DNA of 64,000 bases from assembly GCF_032118995.1 (NCBI RefSeq), contig NC_092663.1:4278001-4342000 (forward strand), given 5' to 3'. The DNA is from Asterias amurensis. Taxonomy: Eukaryota > Echinodermata > Asteroidea > Forcipulatida > Asteriidae. The notes under the pieces are model-generated. The model was not told the origin of the DNA. It worked only from the letters and a program-made list of their open reading frames with translations, and did no database searches. This document shows, one piece after another, positions 22,131-34,100 of the stretch; the stretch's first letter is position 1; the number at the start of each line of letters is the position of its first letter. A program made the position numbers and the translations under genes.

Positions 22131-25100
22131 ATGGGTGGTGGAGGTTCAAGGAAAGCAGTTGATAAAGAGAACCCACTTTTCGTACAAGGCGAGGAACAGT
22201 TACCTAGTACCGTACAACAAAGAAATGGGAGGAGGTTTGACTCTCTTGCTGTGCAGAGTAAACTAACAACATCACAAAGTTCTCTCCGGCCCGGAACTGC
22301 CGGTAAGTAACAGTGGAAAATGTGTAAAAAAAAATGATTAAAAAAAACAACAATGGACACTATTGGTAATTGTCACAGACCTGTTGTTTCACTTGGTGTA
22401 TGTCAACATATGCATAAAGTAACAAACCTGTGAACATTTGAGCTCAATCGGTCGTTGCGAGATAATAATGAAAGGAAAAAACACCCTTGTCACACGAAGT
22501 TATGCGCTTTCAGATGCTTGATTTCGAGACCTCAAAAAGATACTAATGCTAAATCTGAGGACTCGAAATCAAGTTCGTGGAAAATTACTCGTTTCTCGAA
22601 AACTACGTCACTTCAGAGGAAGCCGTTTCTCACAATGTTTTATACTAGTAACCTCTCCCCATTACTCGTAATCAAGAAAGGTCTATAATTAAATAATAAT
22701 TAATTTGAGTAATTGACAACAGTGTCCACTGCCTTTAATATGGCGTTTATTCCATGTGATTTTGGGTAATAAACTCAACATGAGAATTTATCAGTACATA
22801 GAAAGGTAATAAAATCAAAAGAGCATTTTAAAGTTAAGATGTTAAAGGCAGTGGACACTATTGGTGGCTACTCAAAATAATAATAAGCATAAAACCTTTC
22901 TTGGTGACGAGTAACGGGGAGAGGTTGATAGTATAAAACATTGTGAGAAACGGTTCTCTCTGAAGTGACGTAGTTTTCGAGAAAGAAGTAATTTTCTACG
23001 AATTTGATTTCTAGACCTCAAGTTTAGAATTTGAGGTCTCGAAATCAAGCATCTGAACGAACACAACTTCGTGTGATAAGGGTGTTTTTTCTTTCATAGT
23101 TATCTCGCAACTTCAACGATCAATCGAGCTCAATTTTTCACAGGTTTGTTATTTTATGCATATGTTGAGATACAGCAAGTGAGACAAGTCTGACAATTAC
23201 CAATAGTGTCCACTGGCTTTAAAGCAAATTATAAATAAATAACTAGGAATGAACAAAAGAGTACGTCAGCATGAGGCCGACAGTCTAAAGAACAAACTTT
23301 ACTGGCTTGTTTACGCCTGCACCCGTGGACCTCCTTTACCTCTGTTTGCACTATCCCAACACGTTCTCCAAACTGTGGACCTTTCCAGAACCGTGGACTC
23401 TATTGTCCTCTTTTGTTATAGGTCTTCGGTTTGAATGTGTATACATTTTCTCTACTTGATGACAACACGTACAAACAACGGGTCAACTCGTACCCAAGTC
23501 AACTCGTACCCAAGTCAACTCGCACCCAAACTATTTTACCCAAGTCAACTCGTACCCAACTCAACTTGTATCTAAGCCAACTCGTACCACCTCATTAAAG
23601 TTTAACGAATAATGCTCAATCTCTCTCTCTTTTTTTCATAAAAAAAGAAGAGGTTTTGAGCATTATTCGTTCAAATTCAAACTAAAACAAATTTGCGTAA
23701 ATTCTGATTATCTTTTTCCGAAACAAACACCAAAAATTTACTGAAACAAACCAATCAACAAACATTTTGGATCATTACTTTTTACAACCCTATATAAATG
23801 TTTTCTCGGTTTTGTTCCTTTTGTAGTTACTGTTGGAGTCGCTTGCGATGATTTTCAAACAGGGGCTTCCCCTTCCGAAACTATCAATTTTGAAGATTAT
23901 GTGTACCCCTTCGAGAACATCGTCTTCGAAGGAGGAGGCAACAAGGGGCTTGCCTATGCTGGAGCCGTCAGAGTAAGAAGTGCTTTTTATCTTTTAATTG
24001 TTTAAAACTAAGGTTAAAGGCAGTTGGCACTATTGATAATTACTCTAAAATAATTATTAGCATAAAACCTTACTTGGTGACGAGTAATGGGGAGAGGTTG
24101 ATGGTATAAACATTGTGATAAACGGCTCCCTCTGAAGTGCCATAGTTTTCGAGAAAGAAGTAGTTTTCCACGAAATTATTTTTGCGGTCTCGAAATCCCC
24201 AACCATGTGAATGCACACAACTTCGACAACCAACTGAGCTCAAATTTTCACATGTTTGTTATTTTATGCATATGTTCAGATACACCAAGTGAGAAGACTA
24301 GTCTTTGACAATTACCAATATTGTCCACTGTCTTTAAATCAAAATCATTTTAATTTATTAGCTAAAATGAAACATACAAATGAAAACATGTTTAGAATAG
24401 AATAGAATAGAATAATGTTTTATTGTCACTTGTAAAAAAACAAATATTAGTACAGTGAAATTCGTTTTGGTTTTGCGTGTCTAAAAATATTATGTTATAT
24501 ACAAATTACACTAAAAATTACAATTTTTTAGCGTCCCCGCTCGTTCCCACTTCGTACTTTCTTACAAGACACTTCGTACCTTTTTAACAAGACACTTTGT
24601 ACCTCGTATTATTTCGGGATTTCTGCTTCGTTTGTACAGGGTTTTAAAAAAAATATAGTTAAAGTTGAAAGTATTCAATGTGACATTTACGTGCTGAGAA
24701 AATGAAACAAAAAAACAAAAAGTGAAACGAACATAATTTAGAAGGGCTACGATGTTTGTCAATACAGGGGAGTAGGCAAGGGAACAAGGGATGTATTTCA
24801 CTTTGTGAGCTCAGGGAGGGGGGGGGGGGAGGCTTTTGTATTTATTTATTCATTACCGTTAGTCTAAATGCGTCAGTCCATTTTAAGTCGATCAATGCTC
24901 CAGCAGTTATTGTTGAATGGGGATTCTAAGAACGGGTCCCGTTCGAAAAGGCCCATTCAAACTAATCAATTGGCCGCGGAGTGTGCAATCAATCGTGAGT
25001 CTTTATGTTTACCTACCTATAGCCAGTGGTAACAGCATATAACAGGTTCTTCTTTGACTTTTCAACAGTTTATGTTCTATCTAAACAAAAAGCTTTTCAC

Positions 25101-28100
25101 CACAGCTTATAATGCGGAATGGTCTATAATACTTATTTTCCTGTCCATTGCTGCCGTGTTAAAGGAACATTACAGAATTGTTTTTTTCTTTGGCTAACAA
25201 AACAGTTGCTGGCAGTGTAAGCACTTCGTGTAATCCATCATCTGTATATTAACTGACAAACCTGTAGAAGGTTGAGATCGATCGGCCATCTGGGTCACGA
25301 GAGTGAAACACCGATACGGTAATTACTTGCAAAACACCGATTTAAAAAAAAAAAATGAATTAAACGCTCAACGAGCGATAAACTCAAAATTAGTTTTATT
25401 TATTTCTCATCAAAAATGAAAGTACAATCAGAAATATTTCCAGGGATGTTTCCTACTATCATCAACATTTAGACCGTGTAACTTTTATGCCAATCTGTGA
25501 TCTTAATCGATTGTTTTTGTCACCAAGTCTGCAATTTTCATTTAAAGGCATTGGACACATTTGGTAATATTGTTCCAGTCTTCTCACTTGGTGTATCTCA
25601 GCTTATGCATCAATAATAGCAAATTTGTCATCGAAGTTGCGAGGGAAAACCACACTTATCGCACAAGTTGTGTCTGCTTTCAGATGCTTGATTTCGAGAC
25701 CTCACCTGAGGTATCGAATTCAATTCAATTTGTTTAGTTCTTTCTCAAAAACAACGTCACTTTAGAGGGAGCTGTTACTCACAATGTTTTATACTATATC
25801 AACAGCTCTCCATTGCTTGTTGTCAAGTACGTTTTTATGCAAACAATTATTTTGAGTATTATCAATAGTGTCCAGTGCTTTTAAGTTACGATTTGTGTAT
25901 CTAAGAGATGGGTTCCTAAGATGCTCGTGCTGTCAGTATTTGTCTTTTCCTTTATTGTTGACAAGGTGATTATGTGATCGCTAGCTTACCCATACTACTT
26001 TCACTTTCATATGTTTACTTTACACACCTTTAACTTTATAAGTATGTTTGCACTTCACAAACATTTTATGTTTACTTATAAACACCAATCCCGAACCCAC
26101 GGTAGCTGCAACAATAAGTTCCCACGTCCCACATGTAATCCCTTAGTAGTACTTCCAAGGTCGTTGGAGCTTTTCGTTAAAACGCACACGTGCCGGACCT
26201 GCCGTCGATTTCACCAAACTAATCTCGGATTAATCTTAAGAAATAGGATGAGTTAGGTTCCGTAACCATAGTAGTTAAGACGCATTGAACCCATCCTAAG
26301 TTAGGACGAGCTGCTCAACGGATGTCAAAGCACACAGTGAACAAAATCCGTAGTTACAATACACAGTATGAGAAACTCAGACTATTGAACACTATTTGAA
26401 TCGTGCTCAATACAACATTCTTTAGAGGGGCATCGTTTTTCAAACTAGAACTCTCTGCCACTTAAGTTTAGGTCTTGTTCTTTGTTCCACAAAATGTGTT
26501 TGTTTTTGGGTTTTATTGTCCCTTGAACACTCATTAAAGGAACATGTTGCCTTGGATCGGTCGAGTTGGTCTATAAAAAGCGTTTGTAACCCTCTTTTTA
26601 TAAAATGCATACGGTTGGAAAGATGTTTTAAAAGTAGAATACAATGATCCACACAAGTTTGCCTCGAAATTGCGTGGTTTTCCTTTTACTTTGCGAACTA
26701 ACACGGTCGGCCATTTATAGGAGTAAAAAATTTGACTCCCATAAATGGCCGACCGTGTTAGTCGACGAGGTAAAAGGAAAACCACGCAATTTCGAGGCAT
26801 GTTTGTGTGGATCATTGTATTCTACTTGTACAACATCTTTCTACCCATATCGATTTTACCAAAAAACAGTTACAAACGCTTTTCAAAGACCAACTCGACC
26901 GATCCAAGGCAACGTGTTCCTTTAATCACATTGCTGTTATGAATGTTGAATCCCTCTGCGGTATCTATAGGTAATAACACACATGGTGTCAATTTTAACA
27001 CCCCACTTTTTGCTGTGCCGAAAAAATGTTTCTCCAACCAGACCCATGGGGACAAAGGCAACTTCATGCCGGTGACGCATGCAATGTCCTCTATGCAGTA
27101 CTATCCGGAGGACATTATTGCATATGCAATTGTGTACGCCCGGACGCTGCTGCGTAATGCAATTGTGTCCGCCCGGACACATTTGCATATGCAGTTGTGT
27201 CCGCCCCCGTGCAAAGCCTTCCTTGCAGTAAATTAAACGCCCTTGGTCACGGACCATTTTTTTTACAAGCTAAGTGCATCTCATAAATGACATGGGAAAT
27301 GTTCGGCCTTTGGGTATTCGCTGCAATCATAAATAATACGTGAATACTCATGCTGCATACACGTAGTTCAGTGCATGCACGCGTGCACATACATGTATAG
27401 TCATGTACATGTCCACCGGGCGGTTTTTGCATAGCCCCGGACATGTTTGCATATGCAAAAGTGTCCGGAGCGGACAGTATTGCATGGCGGACAAAATTGC
27501 ACCTGAGATTCTGTCCACTATTGACCCCTTGCACGCGCGTCACACGCGGCGACTGATGCCACGCTCACCATGTTGGTGGTCAATAGGTTTACGTGTAAAC
27601 GCCGCGTCGCCTAAAATGCGCACTTCTCTGAATAACACACGTTGACATTGACCACCAAAATGGCGCATTCAAGATTATTCTGATGATGACGTCAGGTGAA
27701 ATGGGTCAATTGGGAAAATGACATTAGCTGGAGGAGGATGATTCAAAAGAGGGCGCCACCAATAGTAATTTGTACACAGTTCGCCATTTTGGGGAACTGC
27801 ATCTCCTTCCACACCGGACGGGGATATTTAGTGTGCCATCACAAAATATGTCCGATCGAATCCGTTTGATTAAAAGGCAGTGGACACTACTGGTAATTAC
27901 TCAAAACAATTATTATATTACAACCTTACTTGGTAAAGAGTAATAGGGAGAGGTTGGTAGTATAAAACAATTGTTCAATTTTTAATGATTTCAAGGTATT
28001 GGAGAAAGCTGGGGTGTGGCCACAGATACGGAAACTGGGTGGGGCCAGTGCTGGTGCGATGTGGGCTGTGCTTCTTGGTGTCGGCTACACCTCGCATGAC

Positions 28101-31100
28101 GTAGAGGAATTCCTTAGTCTCGACCTCAAGTCGTATTTTTTAGGTGAGTTCGAATGTGAGACTTTTGAACACTAGGTGGCAGCAAACTTATCAAGTAAAT
28201 TTCCATTGTTTCATTGTTCTCAGCATGCGCAGATTAGTGAGAACAACTGGATTTACCTGTTAAGTCTGCTGCCACCAAGCATCACAAACGTACCCCATTA
28301 GCGCAAATATCCATTTGAAACATTTTCGTCCAAAATGCTGCAGGCTTAAGTTTCTTAAAGACACTTGACACACTTGGTAATTTTCAAAGACCAGGGCCCA
28401 ATTTCGTGGCTCTGCTTACCGTAAGCACAGAATCGGCGCTTACGGAAGCAGGGAATTCTGTGCTTACAGCAAGCGTATTTCACAGGTTAGCGGCGAATTT
28501 GGGCTTCTGCGCGTGCGTACTCCACGTTACTAGGCATTCTACGCTTACAAGGCTAGCGCAGAAATTCGGCGCTTGCACGTAAGCGGGGAATCGCGATCAT
28601 AAGCGCAGAATTCGGCGGTAAGCAGAGCCATGAAATTTCGCCCAGTACTCCTACTTGTTGTATCCAGACATGCATACACAAAACATAACAAAGCTGTGAA
28701 AATGTGGACTCATTTGATCACTTCTACGTTGCAAGAACAAACTCTACCTGAAAAGTAGATACACAGATGGTGTTACAGCAAGCCAAAGATAATTGATACA
28801 TCACTATGCAATTGCAATGCTTTAAATCCCATGTTATTAAAGTTCATGATATTTTGCAGATGCTTCGTGCGGTTTGTGCACTATGCTACCTAACTTGATG
28901 AAGTATTACGGATGGCATCCAGCTCGTAAGTTATATTCCTGGTTTGGAGATCGCCTGGAGCAAGCCACTGGCTTTAGAGACATCACCTTCAAACAGGTAT
29001 CCTTGTTTTCTTTCACAGTTTTCACTAAAAACTTTTCAGCAGAATTTCATTATTTAAACTTTCTCATCGCTGAACGGGTTTTAATAACTTTTGTAGATCA
29101 ATTTTTGTTAACCATGCCATGAAATCCCACTCAATGTTAATGAAGATGAATGTTATATGTTTTACATGTGGGAGTTTCAGCTTCAAAAAGAGAAAACCTC
29201 CTAGAGGTGTATATCAAGGCTTGAGAGGCCCACCAGTCCCTGCCCTTGCCATTTATACATAGCTGGAGTTTTAATCGGGTTGACTTCCGAAGCCTTTCCC
29301 AAGAGAGGGAGCCGTTTCTCACAATGTTTTATACTACCAACCTCTCCCCATTGCTCGTTAACAAGTAAGGTTTTATGCGAATAATTATTTTGAGTAATTA
29401 CCAATAGTGTCTACAGCCTTTAAAGAAGCTACCATATTATGGGATATTTGAAGAGAGAGGCGACTAGTTTCCTGACACGATCATCATAACCCTCAGTGCG
29501 ATAATGCACTCATTATGTACGGAGCTCTTGTGGTACCATCAACTTGGAAGGGAAAAGTCATTAACAGTTTGTTTTGTGTTGCTGTTTTTCTTCCTACAAG
29601 GTTTACGACACGTATCAAACTGAAATATGTATTGTGGTGACCAACGTGAACTTGATGGATGCTGAATACTGCCACGTTAAGACAACACCTAACATGTCGG
29701 TTCGTATGGCGGCACGTATGTCAATGGCTATACCAGGTAATTAATTAATATTTGAGTTTATATAGAGCTTTTTCACTCCCGAATGGGTGTCTCAAAGCGC
29801 TTCAAATTATTACCCCATGTCACTGGGCCTTAATTCACTCCTTAAACCATCTCAGCTCCCTGGGAAGTATACAGCCTCGTGCAACAAATGCGCTACTCGG
29901 CTAAATCAATCACAAGAACCATCTCTGCCCTCACAGGTCCCCATTTACCCCTGGGTGGAGAGAAGCAATAATAGTTAAGTGTCTTGCTCAGGGACACAAG
30001 TGTCACAACCGGGATTCGAACCCACACACTGCTGAACAGAATCAGCAGAGCTTGATTTTGGTGCTCTTAACCGCTCGGCCAAGAAGACACCCCAGCTATT
30101 CTATATGCAAATCTTCTTCTTTTTGTGAAATAAAAGTTCGTCCAAAACAAGACTTAATGCTATTCTTGGGATTAGGCTACAAGAAGATGAATTAGTGATG
30201 TGAAAAGAACTCAGGGGAGCTGAAGGTAGGAATTGATATTCCTCTTAAAACAGACTAGATTGTAGAATGGAGGAAAACCACAAAGTAAGGAGTTTTAAAG
30301 AGATGCAGTTCTTGGAGACAATTAAGCTTATTGACAACCTTTGGTTTTTGGAATCGTTTGTTTGATTCCTTATTCAGAGTGCAAATTTCCACAGGAACTT
30401 TGTTCTCAATATGAGAAACGTTAGTGACAATAACGTTTCTTAGAATACATTTTTACTTTGAAGGGAAATATTTTTCCAAAAATGCTTCATACTATCGAAA
30501 GCTACTATCAACAAGGATTTATTGCCATTATCTTTAAGAGTGATACATTCCCATTAAGTTTGTATCGTTAATTGGCATTTTCATTTTCATATTTGTTTTT
30601 GTTTAATAGGTTTATTTTGTGCTGTGCAGTACAGCCAATATGGACGTACGGACCTCTACGTGGATGGCGGACTCCTATGCAACTATCCTATACATTGTTT
30701 TGACGGTAAGGACAAACTTGAATATGTTTATTATTCACAGAACAACACTAATTACAATAATAGTGAAGGATGATATGATTTTGGGCTCCCTTGCGCCACA
30801 CGCAGCGGGGTCCCTCGGCAGACATCCATATCTGACTATATCAGGTAACGCTCTAAATGTTCCTGTACTCAAATATTGGTACCTCGTTCCTTTAACCAAA
30901 GTGCTCTGCCGTCGATTTCACAAAACTCTTCCTAACTAAAGACTAATCTTAGGACTTAGGACGAGTCCCAACCCTGCACTGTAGCATGCAGACCTTAAGA
31001 TTAAAGGAACACGTTGCCTCGCATCGGTCGAGTTGGTCTTTGAAAAGCGTTTGTAACCGTTTTTTATAAAATGCATATGGGTAGAAAGATGTTGTAAAAG

Positions 31101-34100
31101 TAGAATACAATGATCCACACAAACATGCCTCAAAATTGCGTGGTTTTCCTTTTACCTCGTCGACTAACACGTCGGCCATTTATGGGGGTCAAAATTTTGA
31201 CTCCCATAAATGGCCGACCATGTTAGTTCGCACAGTAGAAGGAAAATCACGCAATTTCGAGGCAAACTTGTGTGGATCATTGTATTCTACTTTTAAAACA
31301 TCTTTTCAACCATATGCATTTTATAAAAAACGGTTACAAACGCTTTTGTTTTGACCAACTCGTCCGATCCAAGGCAACGTGTTCCTTTAATCCTAAGTTA
31401 AGACGAGTTACTCGTCCTAACTCGAGATAAGACGAGTCCTAACTCTTTGTGAAATTGACTATTGGACACTTTTGGTAATTACTCAGAATAATTGTTACCA
31501 TAACCCTTACTTGGTGACGAGTTATGGGGAGAGGTTGATGGTGTAAAATGAGAAAAGGCTTCCTCTGAAGTAACGTAGTTTTCGAGAAAGACGTAATTTT
31601 CCACGAATTTTATTTCGAGACCTCGGATTTAAAACTTGAGGTCTCGAAATCAAGCATCAGAAAAAACACAACGTCGTGTGACAATGGGTGTTTTTTCTTT
31701 CATTATAATCTCGCAAGTTCGATGACCGATTGAGCTCAAATTTTTTTATGCATATGTTGATATGTTGAGATGCTGGTCTTTGACAATAGTGTCCAGTTTC
31801 TTTAAGTAAGTTTCAAGTACTTTTTTATGGTTATAACAAACCATTCATCTTTCATTTCAAAGGTTGGTGGCTTTCTATGAAGCCTGAAGATAGCATATTG
31901 AGGAGACTTCAACCATTGGAGGATGCCGCAAAGCTAATGCAGAAGAATGAACGCTTCTCGCCTATCAACGATAAAACTATTGGGCTACTGCTTGTAAGTA
32001 TTATCAACCAACAACTTATTGGTATGCAAGATTTTCGTAACATTGATTCAAGCGCTTGAACGAAAATGTCAAGTCGTGAACTTTGCTGAATTCCACTTAA
32101 AATGTTTTCGATGAATAAGGAAATCGAGTCATATGATTATAAATAGGTTTCAATTGTGTAAAAAAAACAATCATTTTGTATGCCCTTGTCCAGAGCTTTT
32201 CTGCGAGATTTGCGAAAAGCTCCGTTACTTAATCACTCTCAAAACGTCATAAGTAGATAAAGCCGCTTTGTTGCAGCGTGGATGTATAACAAAGCAAACT
32301 CCCACAAATGATGTTAGCGGTATTGTCCTTTGACGCCCGCTCTCAACGGCAGAAGTGTTTTTAGTTTTTCAAAAAACCTTTAGGTAGGGGCCTGATTTTT
32401 TAATCGATAATTACGAAAAGTTCAGAAGTGTACACATATCAAAATTACATTAAAATGGTGAACAAGTGCATTATAAACAAGTAAAAATACCATTTCTGTT
32501 GAAAACATTCCGCTCAGGTAGCTGTTGAAGTGACATTTGAACATAGTCACATACACAGTTGTGTTTAATTCAGTTTAAAGCCATTATACACTTTCGGTAC
32601 AGAAAAAAAAGTCACAGATTTACAAATAATTTACAGGGTTTACAGACGGTATTGGTGAAAGACTTCTCATGAAATATTGTTCCATGAAATGCTTTACTTT
32701 TTGAGAAAACATTAAAACATATCAATTCTCGATAGCGAGAATTACGGAATTATTTTAAACACATGTCATGACACGGCGAAACGCGCGGAAACAAGAGTGG
32801 GTTTTCCCGTTATTTTCTCCCGACTCCGATGACCGATTGAGCCTAAACTTTCACAGGTTTGTTATATATAAGTTGTGATACACGAAGTGTGGGACTTGGA
32901 CAATACTGTTTACCGAAAGTGTCTAATGGCTTTAAAGCATTTTTTAATGCTTTTCACATCAACTTCCAAACGTCCATGTATTGTAATAAAACACCGGTTG
33001 GACCAAAGAGGGCGCTGCCACACAACATCTTGACATCTTGATTTGTGAAAGCATCTCTAGAATACCCTGCCACAGTGGCATCTTTTTCCTAATCTATGGT
33101 TTTGAAAGGATGAGTGTGAGCAAATTAATATGATTTTGTTCTTCTTCTGAATAATGGGATAGCATTAATTATTATCACTGTACATCCATACACCGTTTGT
33201 GGTTCAATGAAAGCACGGGTATTTTCTTGATTATTCAGTATTCCAGTGACGAGCAGGATCTGATGGTTGACAAACTCGCTACGGATAATGCTTACACTCC
33301 TCTTGCCACTCGACCAGACACCAAACTATCCAGGTAAGAACGACTGGAACACTTTGGGACGCTAGTAGGTGGCAGCAGACTTACCAGGTAAATTTCCATT
33401 GTTTACGTAGTTCTGAGCGTGCGCACACGACCGAGAACAATGGATTTTACCTGGTAAGTCTGCTGCCACCAAGCGTCTCAAAGATTTTTCATTATACATG
33501 TAAACCAATCTGCACGCGCAGGGGCTGTATGTCGCCCCACCAGAGACCTTGTCTCGCATGTTGAGTAAACAACAACAGCCCCCTAAACAAAAAAGGACCA
33601 AAACGTATCACAACCACACACTAGGACTTTATCCCCTCTTGGAAAATGGAGTGGTCCAGTCCAGGGTAATGAGTACTCTGTCAAATACAAGTATTCTCAC
33701 TTGGGATTTCCCAACAAGCTGTGAAATATTTGTCTCAAATGTTCATCAAAGTGGCAAGAAAATAATGAAAGAAAAACACCCTTGCTGCATAAATTTGTGT
33801 GCTTTCAGATTTAAAGGCATTTGACACTGTTGGTAATTACTCAAAATATTTATTAGCATAAAACCTTTCTTGGTGATGAGTAATGGAGAGAGGTTGATGG
33901 TATAAAACATTGTGAGAAACAGCTCCCTCTGAAGTGCCATAGTTTTCGAGAAAGAAGTAATTTTCCACGAATTTGATTTCGAGACCTCAGGTTTCGAACT
34001 TGAGGTCTCGAAATCAACCATCTAAACGCACACAACTTTGTGTGACAAGGGTGTTTTTTTTTCCATTATTATCTTGCAAGTTCGATGACCGATTGAGGTC

